64,000 bases of DNA from Streptomyces lasiicapitis (GCF_014646335.1 NZ_BMNG01000007.1:62001-126000), one strand, 5' to 3'; positions 42,744 to 51,652 are shown, numbered from the stretch's first letter. The notes: generated from the sequence alone by a model not told the origin. Program-made: numbers and translations.

Positions 42744-43882
42744 CGCAGCGCTCCGACGAGCTGGGCCAACAGCCTTGTGCGGTCGGGCATATGGGCGGTG
42801 ATGACGTGTTCGTGGTCGGCGTGCGCGCCGTCGCCGACCGCGCCGAGGCCGTCGAGCGTGGGGCACCCGACCCCTGCGGTGAAGTTGCCGTCGGAAGCTC
42901 CGCCGACAGCCATCTGCAACAGCGGATCGAGGCCGAGCCGGGCGGCCTGTCCGGCGGCCAGGGCGAACAGCTCCCGGGAGGCGTCCCGGTCCAGGGGCGG
43001 CCGGTTGGGACCGCCGCCGATCTCCAGGCGGGCACCGGGGAGCTGTGGCTCCAAGGCCCGGATGAGCCGGTCGACTTCCTCCTGCGCCGCGGGGCTGGGC
43101 ACGCGGACGTCCACACTCAACTCGGCCCGCGCGGGCACGGTGTTGCTCGTGGTCCCGGCCCGCATCACCGTGGGAGTGACGGTCGTCCCGGGCCCGGTGG
43201 CGGCGGAGACGGTGTCGGCGACGCCCTGCAGGGCGAGGAGTTGGTGGGCGAGTTCGGTGGCCGCGTTGACGCCCTTCTCCGGTTCGAGACCGGAGTGGGC
43301 GGCGCGACCGTGCACGGTGATCTCGTAGAGGGACGTGCCCTTGCGGCTGGTCTTCAGGGCACCTCCGGGTGCCGATGGCTCCAGGACGAAGGTGGCCGAG
43401 CACTGGCGCGCGACGTCCTCGATGAGCGCGCGGGAGGTGCCCGAGCCGATCTCCTCGTCACCGGTCACAAGCACGCACAGCCCGTCCAGGGAGGGCAGCG
43501 ACGCGAGGGCGTGGAACATCTGGACCAGCCCGGCCTTCATGTCGAAGACCCCGGGGCCGCGGGCGACGCCCTGCTCCACCGACCAGGGATGGGTCCTGAT
43601 CGAACCCGTCGGCCAGACGGTGTCGTGATGGCCCAACAGCAGGATGCGCGGCATGCCGAAGGTCCACTGCACGTGGGTGACGCCTTCGACGACCAGTGTC
43701 CGGGGCGAGGCGCCGAGCAGGCGGCGGCCCTGCGCGGCGACCACCTGGGCGCTGCGGGCCAGGGCCGCGTGGTCGGCCGAGTAGGACTCGCAGGTGACGA
43801 GTTCTTCGAGGTCCGCGAGCATCGCGTCCAGGGACGGCGTGTGGTCCGCCTGCGCGGACAGGCGTGGGGAGTCGTGCGGCAC
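42740..43882 (-). CDS. M20-family metallopeptidase/deacylase (ArgE/DapE type)
   Basis: The protein has about 380 residues with the M20 dizinc motifs: His-Asp in LLLGHHDTVW, Asp in PGVFDMKAG, the catalytic Glu pair in VTGDEEIGS and a C-terminal His in HADHEHV. A dimerisation domain is inserted (AHSGLEPEKGVNAATEL). A GTG start is used because GGAGG lies 9 bases before it; the frame extends much further upstream but that part is non-coding. In a racemase operon it would hydrolyse the N-acyl-L-amino acid after racemisation. Confidence 0.9.
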   Translation of the reverse strand: MPHDSPRLSAQADHTPSLDAMLADLEELVTCESYSADHAALARSAQVVAAQGRRLLGASPRTLVVEGVTHVQWTFGMPRILLLGHHDTVWPTGSIRTHPWSVEQGVARGPGVFDMKAGLVQMFHALASLPSLDGLCVLVTGDEEIGSGTSRALIEDVARQCSATFVLEPSAPGGALKTSRKGTSLYEITVHGRAAHSGLEPEKGVNAATELAHQLLALQGVADTVSAATGPGTTVTPTVMRAGTTSNTVPARAELSVDVRVPSPAAQEEVDRLIRALEPQLPGARLEIGGGPNRPPLDRDASRELFALAAGQAARLGLDPLLQMAVGGASDGNFTAGVGCPTLDGLGAVGDGAHADHEHVITAHMPDRTRLLAQLVGALR

Positions 43883-43953
43883 GGGTGGGTCCTCCGGGGG
43901 TCCGGGGTGGAACGGGTGATGGGTCGGCGGGGTGCGCAGGAACTGAGCGGGCG

Positions 43954-45006
43954 TCAGCCCATGTGCGTACTCATGAGACGTCTCAGATTCCCGCCCAGGA
44001 TCTTCAGTACGTCCTCCTCGGCCAGACCCCGCCGGATCATCGCCTCCGTGACCACGGGCAGGTCGGCCGGACCCTCCAGGCCGGGGAAGTCGAACAGGGG
44101 GTCCTCGTCGTCGGCGTTCTCGCAGCACGGCGGGGTGAGGTCCGCGATGACCTCGCGGAGGAAGTCCGGGCCGAGGCCGACGTGGTCGATCCCGGCCACG
44201 GAGACGATGTGCTCGATGTGGTCGACGACCCGGTCCACGCTCACCTTCGACTCGTCGTCGGTGAGGAAGTCCGGTACGAAGTTCACGCACACCACACCGC
44301 CGGTGCCGGCCACCCCGCGGATCTGGTCGTCGGTGAGGTTGCGGTGGTGGTCCCGCAGGGCGCGGGCGCTGGAGTGGGTGGCGATCAGCGGGCGGGTGGC
44401 GAGCTCCAGGACGTGGGCGACTCCGCTCGCCCCCAGGTGGGAGATGTCGAAGAGCATGCCCAGGCGTTCCATTTCCCGCAGCGCCTCGACACCGGGGGCG
44501 GTCAGGCGGCTGCCGGTGGCGTCCTCCCGGCTGCCGTCGGCAAGCGGGGTACGTCCCCAGTGGGCGATCGAGGCGATCCGCACGCCGAGCCGGAACAGGG
44601 TGGAGAACAGCTCGACGGAGGCGTCGATGCCCGGTGCGCTCTCCAGCGCGAGCACAAGGGCGATCTTGTCCTCGCCGAGGGCTCTGTCGATGTCCGCGCC
44701 GTCGACGCACAGCGCGACCTGGTCGGCGTTGGCCTCGGCGAGGACGTGACCGCACTCGACCATGCGCAGGGTCTGCCGCAGCGCCCCCTCGGGGCGGTAC
44801 TGGTCGTCGATGAACACCGGAAGCACCTGGATGTCGACGCCGCCCTCACGCAGCTGCGGCAGCCACCGTTCCCGGAAGAAGCCGCCCCACTGCTTCGGAG
44901 GGCGGGCGGCAACGGCCATGAGCAGGTCGTTGTGGGCATCGGCGACGACGGCGCGATGATGCAGGTCCAAGGACACGGCGGAGCCTTTCGCGAGGATCGA
45001 GGCCAT
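43954..45006 (-). CDS. Membrane-dipeptidase family (M19) dipeptidase
   Basis: The 350-residue renal-dipeptidase-like enzyme has metal ligands in DAHND near the N-terminus, Glu in ALESAPG and His residues in SIAHWG and IATHSSARAL. No signal peptide is visible, so it is cytoplasmic. M19 enzymes accept dipeptides with a D-residue at the C-terminal position. It heads the operon, 71 bp before the M20 gene, and is well placed to release D-amino acids from wall-derived or nonribosomal dipeptides. Confidence 0.92.
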   Translation of the reverse strand: MASILAKGSAVSLDLHHRAVVADAHNDLLMAVAARPPKQWGGFFRERWLPQLREGGVDIQVLPVFIDDQYRPEGALRQTLRMVECGHVLAEANADQVALCVDGADIDRALGEDKIALVLALESAPGIDASVELFSTLFRLGVRIASIAHWGRTPLADGSREDATGSRLTAPGVEALREMERLGMLFDISHLGASGVAHVLELATRPLIATHSSARALRDHHRNLTDDQIRGVAGTGGVVCVNFVPDFLTDDESKVSVDRVVDHIEHIVSVAGIDHVGLGPDFLREVIADLTPPCCENADDEDPLFDFPGLEGPADLPVVTEAMIRRGLAEEDVLKILGGNLRRLMSTHMG

Positions 45007-45274
45007 CGAGGCAGAGGGGCGGACGCGGCCCGGCTGCCGATCGGGGGCTTGGGGAACCTGGCCTCAACGTACGCACGCCAAGCACCCTGGCCTTGGTCCT
45101 GCGGGACAAATCAGCGGGCCGCTGCTTGTGCGCGTGGACAAACCCCGTCGGCTGGTCCCCGCCACGTAACAGACCGGACGAAACGGCCTGTTGGCCAAGC
45201 GCACAAACCATGTCCGCAATCCCTGGCCGGGCACCGCATGCCCGCGGCCGGTCGTGGCCCGACGCTGTTGCGTA

Positions 45275-45299
45275 TCCGGTTACGCCGTACGTAACCGGA
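45275..45299. promoter_or_regulatory. Perfect 10-bp inverted repeat upstream of the serine hydrolase
   Basis: TCCGGTTACG-N5-CGTAACCGGA ends 16 bases before the start codon, just 5' of the ribosome site (GAAGGAGA). It is either a repressor operator or an RNA hairpin controlling access to the ribosome site. The rest of the 309-bp divergent region shows nothing clear. Confidence 0.65.
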
Positions 45300-45315
45300 G
45301 GGAAGAAGGAGACTC

Positions 45316-46434
45316 ATGCGACGTCGGACAACTGCTGTTGCGGCCTTGGCGTTCACAGCGTCACTGATGACCGCCCCTGCCGCGTCGGCCGCGGCACCGC
45401 GGTGTGACAGCAAGCCCATCCAAGAGGCGCTGAAGGAACTGCGCGGCGTCGGCGCCTCGGGGATCAGCGTGACGGTGAAGAGTCCGCGCTGCGGCGTGCA
45501 GAAGCACGGGGTCGGCCTCTCCGACCTCAAGAAGGGGCGAAAGGTCGTCGGCAATGAGCACAGCCGCATCGCCAGCAACACCAAGACCTGGGTGGCCACG
45601 GTCGTGCTCCAACTCGTCGGCGAAGGCAAGCTCAAGCTCGACGACTCCGTCGACCACTACCTGCCGGGTCTGATCCGCACCGAGCACTACGACGGCCGCA
45701 AGATCACCATCCGGCAGTTGCTGCAGCACACGAGCGGCCTGCCCGACTACCTGGAAGCACCGTTCTGGGAAGAGGAGGAAGCACACCGCTGGGACCACAT
45801 CGACCCCCTGCTCACGGTCAAGCAGGCGCTGACCCTGCCCCCGCCCGAGAGGAAGGGGTCCGGCTTCTCGTACTCCAACACCAACTACAACCTGGCGGGC
45901 CTGATCGTCACCAAGGTCACCGGCCGCAGCATCGGCACCGAGATCAACCAGCGCATCGTCAAGCGCCTCGGACTGCACGACACGTACTGGCCCGGCGACC
46001 GGACCACCCTCCCCAAGCCGGAACTGCGAAGCTACGTGAAGCGCTCCGGCAAACTCCTCGACTGGACGGAATGGAACGTCTCCGGGGCCGACGCGTCGGG
46101 TGCCCTGGTCTCCACCGGCCCCGACGTCACCGCCTTCTGGACCGCGCTGATGTCCGGGAAACTGCTGGCCCCGGCCCAACTCGCCGAGATGAAGAAGACC
46201 GTCGCGGACCCCGAGGCACGCAGCGAGCACTACGGCCTGGGCGTCGAGCGCTACCAGCACACCCCGGGCTTCGTCACCTGGGGACACAGCGGCTTCATGG
46301 AGACCGGCCACAAACTCAGGAACGCCGTCACCGACGACGGACGCCGCTCGGTGACCCTGCTGATCGGCTCGGAAGAGTTCAACGAGAAGAAACTGGACTC
46401 CGTCCTCGCGAAGCTCATCCACGACCTGCGCTAA
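45316..46434 (+). CDS. Secreted serine hydrolase, D-Ala-D-Ala carboxypeptidase/R61 type
   Basis: The 372-residue S12-family enzyme has a signal peptide (cleavage near ASAAAP, residue 27), the active-site Ser-x-x-Lys in IASNTKTW, Tyr-Ser-Asn in FSYSNTNYN and a third-motif HSG in TWGHSGF. This set is that of the Streptomyces R61 DD-peptidase, which uses H-x-G rather than K-T-G. It probably trims peptidoglycan stem peptides outside the cell, releasing D-Ala. It is divergent from the dipeptidase-racemase operon, a suggestive neighbour. Confidence 0.9.
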   Translation: MRRRTTAVAALAFTASLMTAPAASAAAPRCDSKPIQEALKELRGVGASGISVTVKSPRCGVQKHGVGLSDLKKGRKVVGNEHSRIASNTKTWVATVVLQLVGEGKLKLDDSVDHYLPGLIRTEHYDGRKITIRQLLQHTSGLPDYLEAPFWEEEEAHRWDHIDPLLTVKQALTLPPPERKGSGFSYSNTNYNLAGLIVTKVTGRSIGTEINQRIVKRLGLHDTYWPGDRTTLPKPELRSYVKRSGKLLDWTEWNVSGADASGALVSTGPDVTAFWTALMSGKLLAPAQLAEMKKTVADPEARSEHYGLGVERYQHTPGFVTWGHSGFMETGHKLRNAVTDDGRRSVTLLIGSEEFNEKKLDSVLAKLIHDLR

Positions 46435-46757
46435 CAGTCACCAGCTACGTTCGTTGAAGGTGTCGGCGGCAGCGCGAACTCGGCCACAGTCCGCAACGAA
46501 CCTGGCGCATCGGCGCCGGCGATCAAATGGACCCGGTCCTGTCCGAACCACGCCACGTTCGGGAACGCGCAGGTGAAGGCAGGGATCGCCGCCAAGCAAG
46601 CCCGCACATCGTCGATCACGTTCCCTGTGATTCCCTCAGGGGCGACAAACGGGTGGAGAACGGCCTCGTCAACGGCCGGGTGTAACAGACTCCGGGCCGC
46701 GGCTCGCACATCGGAGGGCCGCGGCCCGGGGCCGCTGGGACCCCATGCCTGCGGCAC
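46431..46757 (-). pseudogene. Remnant of a 2'-5' RNA ligase (2H phosphoesterase) family gene
   Basis: The stretch VLHPFVAPEGITGNV, then IPAFTCAFPNVAWFG, then DRVHLIAG is the central part of the 2'-5' RNA ligase-like family in good order. The N-terminal His-x-Thr region normally placed before 'LYPF' and the whole C-terminal half with the second His motif are missing. Both catalytic His are therefore absent and the gene cannot be functional. Confidence 0.65.
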
Positions 46758-46828
46758 GCCGTCACCGAGACAGGGCGGTCAAGCGGTCAAAAGGACAAGC
46801 TCAGTCAGGGCCACCTGTCGGCACGACC

Positions 46829-48403
46829 TCACCAGGAGCCCTCCCCCAGCACCCTCAACTGCAGCCAGAGAACGAGACGTTCGTCTGGATCCGCCAAGTC
46901 GATGCCGAGCTGTCGGCCGACCTGTCTGAGGCGGTAGCGGCAGGTGTTGGGGTGTACGGAGAGCGCCTTGGCCGCGCCCGCCACGTCGCAGCCCGCGTCG
47001 AACCAGGACATCAGGGTGCGGGCGTAGTCGGTGCCGTGTTCGGCGTCCGCCGCGAGGACCTGTCGCCAGGCGCCCGCGCCCAACTCCGGCTGCTCCCGCA
47101 TCACATCGGCGAGCCGCAGCAGCGTCACCTTGGGACGTACCTCGTCGACCGTGGCCACCGGCAGGGCGTCGTGCAGCAGCCGCAGGACCGTGTCCGCGTC
47201 CGCGCGGGAGTCGGCGACCCCGCCGAGGTCCGGTACGACCTCGCCGAGCGCCGCGCGTACCGGCACCCGCAGCGACTGCCCGGCCCGGTGCACGATGTCC
47301 TCCGCCAGCTGCCGGTGGCGCCGGTCGGCCGTCGGCCGTTCCTGCGGCGTGCGCGGCGCGCCGTCCTCGCCGGGCGCGGGCAGCAGCGCGTACACCACCC
47401 CGTCCAGGGACACGCACGCGTGCCGCCCGTAGCGGGCCTCGCACTGCAGGCGTACGACGTCGAGGAGCCGGAGCAAGGTCCGCTCGGCGTCGGGCACGCT
47501 CGCGGCCGAGTCCAGCGCGAACGCGGCGACCCGGACGGAGTCCCAGCCCAGGCGGTGCGCCACCGTCGAGGCGTCCGCCGTACCGTCGAGCAACCGGCGC
47601 AGCAGACCGGTGTTCTGGTCCCGATCGAGCTCCTGGGCCGCGCGGGCGCGCAGCAGAAGCAGCGCCGCCGTGGACGCGCCCTGGGCCAGGGTGTCCTCGG
47701 CGTCCGGTGCGAGCGTGCCGCCGTCGACCACCCAGATCGCACCGAGGGTCTCGCCGCCGGCGCGCACCGCGACGGCGAGCCGCGGCAGGTTGTCCGCGGA
47801 GAGCGAGGGCAGCCGCACCGGTGCGTCCGAGCCGAACACCAGCCGGACCTGGTCCCCGTTGTCCACGCTGTCCGGGACCTGGAGGCCGAGGATGCCCTGG
47901 CGACGGTCCTCGTCGACCGGCTGGCCGGGCACGGTGGAGTAGGCGAGGATCCGCTGGCGCGGGTCCTCCACGGCTGTCGCCCCGCCGGTCGCCGCCGCGA
48001 TGGCGTCCGCCAGCGCGAACAGGTCCCCCAGGCCGCTGCTGGGCGCGGACCGCGCGCCGATCGCCGAGGCCAGCATCAGGTGCACCTGATGCCAGGACGC
48101 CTCCTCGTCGACCGCAAGGAGTGCCACACCGTGCGCCTCGGCCTCGTCGACGGGCCCGTCCTCGCCCCGCACCACGACCCCGGTCATCCCGGCCTTCGCC
48201 GCGGCCCGCACCAGCGACCCGGCCGCGGCGGCCCGCACGCCGACCGCGAGCAGCAGCGCCCCCGGCGCATGGGGCAGCGGGGCGTGCGCGTCGTACAGAA
48301 GCGCCTCGGTGACCGGGGCGCCGGGTCCGGCGGGCGCGGTGTGAAGCCGCAGGGCCGTGCTGCCCACGACACCCATCAGGGCGCCGAGCGTACAGGCGTC
48401 CAT
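46829..48403 (-). CDS. PucR-family transcriptional regulator
   Basis: The 524-residue protein has the actinobacterial PucR plan: an N-terminal PucR/GAF-like sensing region (about 1-330) including LFALADAIAAATGGATAVEDPRQRILAYST, a central GGDEF-like CdaR segment and a C-terminal helix-turn-helix (GCDVAGAAKALSVHPNTCRYRLRQVGRQLG). Such regulators usually control purine, amino-acid or peptide catabolism. Its target is not evident. The dipeptidase-racemase operon about 2 kb away is one candidate. Confidence 0.9.
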   Translation of the reverse strand: MDACTLGALMGVVGSTALRLHTAPAGPGAPVTEALLYDAHAPLPHAPGALLLAVGVRAAAAGSLVRAAAKAGMTGVVVRGEDGPVDEAEAHGVALLAVDEEASWHQVHLMLASAIGARSAPSSGLGDLFALADAIAAATGGATAVEDPRQRILAYSTVPGQPVDEDRRQGILGLQVPDSVDNGDQVRLVFGSDAPVRLPSLSADNLPRLAVAVRAGGETLGAIWVVDGGTLAPDAEDTLAQGASTAALLLLRARAAQELDRDQNTGLLRRLLDGTADASTVAHRLGWDSVRVAAFALDSAASVPDAERTLLRLLDVVRLQCEARYGRHACVSLDGVVYALLPAPGEDGAPRTPQERPTADRRHRQLAEDIVHRAGQSLRVPVRAALGEVVPDLGGVADSRADADTVLRLLHDALPVATVDEVRPKVTLLRLADVMREQPELGAGAWRQVLAADAEHGTDYARTLMSWFDAGCDVAGAAKALSVHPNTCRYRLRQVGRQLGIDLADPDERLVLWLQLRVLGEGSW

Positions 48404-48738
48404 ACGTACTCCTCACCAGCGTCGATGCCCCCTCGCGTTACGAGACGGTCAACTGGAGGCCGAGGTTCAGCGACGCGGAGGCTTTCCCATGGTGGCGGGC
48501 GATGTCACGGTGAGTGATGTTCCGCGTGCTGGAGCAGGAACCGGCACAACACCGAGCTGACGGCTGCCGGCCGACGTCACCCGCGCGCTCAGCCACGCAC
48601 CGCAACGACAGCGGCAGCCCTGCTGGTTGGGGGCTTGGCCTGACAGCTCAAGGAGAGCGATACGAGTGCCATCACCATGCTGTACGGCAAGCCGGGAGGC
48701 CCGCGAGTCGCGCAGGCGCGCCCTGACTCCAGGCCGAG
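48404..48738. other. Intergenic region, 335 bp
   Basis: No gene with convincing codon bias is present on either strand. A short minus-strand frame (28 codons starting near 48675, with MALVSLSLSCQ) was seen but has no ribosome site. The PucR promoter must lie here. No clear inverted repeat was found. Confidence 0.4.
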
Positions 48739-50004
48739 TCAGGACTCCAAGAGCGAGCTCAAGACAGCTGCCGCCCCGTCCTCCCTGCCGATGATCTTCG
48801 AGATCTCGGTGCACCGGAGTCGGTACTGCTCGTCCCGCAGTGTTGTGTGCAGGGCGTCGGACAGCTCTCGTGCGGTCAGTCGGCGTGCGGAGAGGGAGGC
48901 GGGGGACAAGCCCAGGGCCGTCATGCGGCGGGCCCAGAAGGGCTGGTCGAGGGAGAGGGGCACAGGCACGGCGGGGACCCCGGCTTTCAGGCCGGCGCCC
49001 GCGGTTCCGGGCCCGGCGTGGTGCACCAGGGCGGTCATGCGGGGGAAGAGCCAGTCGTGGGGGCACTCGCCGATCGTCAGGACGTCGTCGTCGGAGACGT
49101 CGAGGCCCTGCCAGCCGGCCTGCACCACCGCGCGCACGCCAACTCTGCGGACGACGTCCTGAATGGTGGCGCTCAACCGCTCCGCGTCGCCCGGCGAGAC
49201 GCTGCCGAACCCGAAGTACACGGGAGCCGGTCCCGAGGCGAGGAAGTCGACCAGGCGCTCGTCGGGGCGCCAGCCTGGGTCCCGGGCCGGCCACCAGTAC
49301 CCCACGCACGTGTGACCGTCGGCCAGCGGGAAATCCTTCGGCAGCAGGGCGCTGGTGTATCCGTGCAGGACGCGTTGCCCACGCTGGACGTCGCCACGGG
49401 TGCCGGCCTCTCGGCGCCGGATCCCCAGTTCCCGCCTGATCCAGGCAAGCGCCGGAGCGTACAGAGGGCTCATGGCCGCGCGCGCCAGGGTTTCGGCGAG
49501 CCGGTGGCCGTGGGGGGACAGCACAGGCGACGCGCTCAGCCGGGGCAGGAGCATCCCTGGTGTGGCCGTGTAGAGGCCGACGCACCGCAGGCCCGTTCCT
49601 TCGGCGATCACGGAGCACAAGGGGTGGGCCAGAGGGTGGGCGAGGACCACATCGAAGCCCTGCCCAACCGCGTCGCTGCCCTGCCCGACCACCTCGCCGC
49701 CCCGCCCGACCGCGTCGAGGACGCCACGGGCGATCACTTGGGCGATGTCCTGGGCATTGCGCGTCCTGCGCCGAATCCGACTGGGGCTCTGCCATCGGTC
49801 GAAGCGGTCCGCGGCCAGCGCGGACTCCTCCTGGCGGGCCAGTGGAAGGACGCGCACCGGCAGGTCGTGGAGGTGGAATCTGGGTGCGTGGCGCTCAGAA
49901 GTGGCGACCACCACCTCTTGCCCCGCGGCCCTCAACCGCACGCCCAACCCCACGTACGGAGCCACGTCCCCCGTCGAGCCCCACGTCACCAGCAGCATCC
50001 GCAT
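48739..50004 (-). CDS. GT1 family glycosyltransferase (UGT-like, RhlB/macrolide-GT fold)
   Basis: The 421-residue GT-B enzyme has an N-terminal acceptor domain starting MRMLLVTWGSTGDVAPYVGLG, as in UGT/sterol/rhamnosyl transferases. The C-terminal donor domain has a PSPG-like segment (GECPHDWLFPRMTALVHHAGPGTAGAGLKAGVP). The frame upstream to 50142 is non-coding in character. It transfers an activated sugar to a small lipophilic or polyketide acceptor; neither substrate is known. It is divergent from an RhlA-like alpha/beta hydrolase. Confidence 0.9.
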   Translation of the reverse strand: MRMLLVTWGSTGDVAPYVGLGVRLRAAGQEVVVATSERHAPRFHLHDLPVRVLPLARQEESALAADRFDRWQSPSRIRRRTRNAQDIAQVIARGVLDAVGRGGEVVGQGSDAVGQGFDVVLAHPLAHPLCSVIAEGTGLRCVGLYTATPGMLLPRLSASPVLSPHGHRLAETLARAAMSPLYAPALAWIRRELGIRRREAGTRGDVQRGQRVLHGYTSALLPKDFPLADGHTCVGYWWPARDPGWRPDERLVDFLASGPAPVYFGFGSVSPGDAERLSATIQDVVRRVGVRAVVQAGWQGLDVSDDDVLTIGECPHDWLFPRMTALVHHAGPGTAGAGLKAGVPAVPVPLSLDQPFWARRMTALGLSPASLSARRLTARELSDALHTTLRDEQYRLRCTEISKIIGREDGAAAVLSSLLES

Positions 50005-50147
50005 GCCGCTGAGTATGAGCAGATGGACCGGGCACGTGGGTTCGGAACCTCTCCTGTTCGCCCCGGTAGAGCACCGCGGACGCTCGAAGAGATGAACCGG
50101 CCGAGCCACACCGCCGTCGGCCGTGCGGCAGCCGCTATACAAGCCGG

Positions 50148-51032
50148 ATGTCCCAAACCGTCTGTATGCAAGCGACAGATCATGAGCTGGACTTCCGCGG
50201 ATTCCGCTTCGTGGCGCGCACGGCCACCGCGGGCAACTCCGCCACCGAGCCCGTCGTCGTCCTCGGCGGCTCCTCGCAGGACCGCCTCTCCTGGCTGCGG
50301 TACGAGCGGCTGCTCCTGTCGCACACCAGCATGCTGACTCTGGAACTGCCCGGCTACGGAGACGCCGACCCCCTCCCGGTCGAGCACGGCATGGACTTCC
50401 TCGCCGACACCGTCCGCCACGCCGTCGACACGCTCTCGCTCGGACCGGTCAACGTGTTCGGAGCCTGCTTCGGGGCCTCCGTCGCGCTGCGGTACGCGCA
50501 ACGGCACCCGCGGCGAACCGCGCGTCTGATGCTCGGAGGAACCGCCGTCGAGATCTCCCCCGAGTACACCGCCTCCGCCAAACGCTGGCGCGGCATGGTG
50601 GACGAGGGCCTGCTCGACGACCTGGCCCAGGACATGGTCGAGCAGTTCATGGCCCCGCCCGACCACGGACTGGTGCGGCGCCGCGCTGCCGTGGCACGCC
50701 TCATGCGGCAGAGGTTCGCCCGGCTCACCGCGCGCGAACTCGCCATGGACATCACCCATCACGAGCGTCTCCTGTCACACCCGTGGAGCCTGCCCGAGCC
50801 TGCCGTCACCGCTCCCGTCCTCGTGTTCACCGGCGAACACGACACCATCACCCCACCTCCCGTGGGACGGCGTGTCGCCCAGGGAGTGCGGGGCCGGTTC
50901 ACCACGATCAAGGAAGCCGACCACCTGGTCCAGATCGAACGCGACACCGACCTGGCCGACCTGATGGCTCGCTTCTTCACCGACCAACCGCTGGAGACCC
51001 TCAGCTACCTCAACCCGGTCGAGCGCTTCTGA
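50148..51032 (+). CDS. Alpha/beta hydrolase with a Cys nucleophile
   Basis: The 294-residue alpha/beta-fold protein has the nucleophile elbow GACFGAS, so Cys107 (codon TGC) replaces the usual Ser. Asp232 (TGEHD) and His259 (ADHL) complete the triad. Cys nucleophiles occur in dienelactone hydrolases and in PHA synthases, which transfer acyl groups. Length and segment order recall RhlA. No ribosome site is present, and a -10-like TATACA lies 6 bases before the ATG, suggesting leaderless expression. Divergent placement to a GT1 glycosyltransferase suggests a shared glycolipid or glycosylation role. Confidence 0.85.
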   Translation: MSQTVCMQATDHELDFRGFRFVARTATAGNSATEPVVVLGGSSQDRLSWLRYERLLLSHTSMLTLELPGYGDADPLPVEHGMDFLADTVRHAVDTLSLGPVNVFGACFGASVALRYAQRHPRRTARLMLGGTAVEISPEYTASAKRWRGMVDEGLLDDLAQDMVEQFMAPPDHGLVRRRAAVARLMRQRFARLTARELAMDITHHERLLSHPWSLPEPAVTAPVLVFTGEHDTITPPPVGRRVAQGVRGRFTTIKEADHLVQIERDTDLADLMARFFTDQPLETLSYLNPVERF

Positions 51033-51040
51033 CGATCCGC

Positions 51041-51544
51041 CTACGGCCGGTCGCTCTCCCGCACCCGAGCCTGGTGCCGACGGGCCTTGAGCCGGTTCCC
51101 GCACGTCTTCATCGAGCACCACCTTGCGGTGTTGGCGCGGCTGCGGTCCAGCAGGAAGAGGCGGCATTCAGGGTTCCCGCACGGCCGCAGACGGCCGGGC
51201 ATGCGCTCCTTGACGTCGGCCCACGCGAGTACGAGTTCCACGGCGAGCCTGCGCCCCGGCTCCACCTCCAAGTGCCACTCGACGCCCGACGCACCGACCT
51301 GTGGGACTTTGCGGACGCCCGCGAGGACGCGCCCCAGATCAGGCTCCGCCGACGCACCCCACTCCACCGCCTGGAGCGCGTCCCGGGCGGTGCGCAGCCA
51401 CCGGCGCTCCTCGTCGCCGCCGAGCCCTCCGTGCTCCCGCGCCCACCTGTCCACGTCGTGGTCGTCGCCCCACAGGTCCTGGCGTCGGTCATCGACGACA
51501 GGGGTGCTGTTCAGCGCCTGCATCAGAGCTTGGTCGTCGAGCAC
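51041..51544 (-). CDS. CGNR zinc-finger (ABATE) transcriptional regulator
   Basis: The protein has about 167 residues with an N-terminal ABATE domain (DQALMQALNSTPVVDD) and a C-terminal CGNR zinc finger with Cys pairs in CGNPECRLF and CSMKTCGNRLKARRH. A GTG start is used because GGAAGGTGGG lies just upstream; an ATG 9 codons earlier lacks a site. These regulators bind DNA through the finger. The gene is divergent from an alpha/beta hydrolase, with a duplicated inverted repeat between, so control of that hydrolase is likely. Confidence 0.85.
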   Translation of the reverse strand: MLDDQALMQALNSTPVVDDRRQDLWGDDHDVDRWAREHGGLGGDEERRWLRTARDALQAVEWGASAEPDLGRVLAGVRKVPQVGASGVEWHLEVEPGRRLAVELVLAWADVKERMPGRLRPCGNPECRLFLLDRSRANTARWCSMKTCGNRLKARRHQARVRESDRP

Positions 51545-51562
51545 GGACCCCACCTTCCCAAC

Positions 51563-51649
51563 TAACCCCATTGAATCGATTGACAGGTTACTCCAAGAGC
51601 GGTCTACTGGACGCCAAGAGGTAACCACCTCAAGGCATCTAAGGGGTTA
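51563..51649. promoter_or_regulatory. Duplicated operator: two TAACC-N18-GGTTA inverted repeats
   Basis: Two inverted repeats with identical arms and identical 18-base spacers lie at 51563-51590 and 51622-51649, their centres 59 bp apart. The second extends to within 3 bases of the hydrolase ATG. They fill the gap between the CGNR regulator and the hydrolase and are probably that regulator's binding sites. Confidence 0.72.
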
Positions 51650-51652
51650 GTC

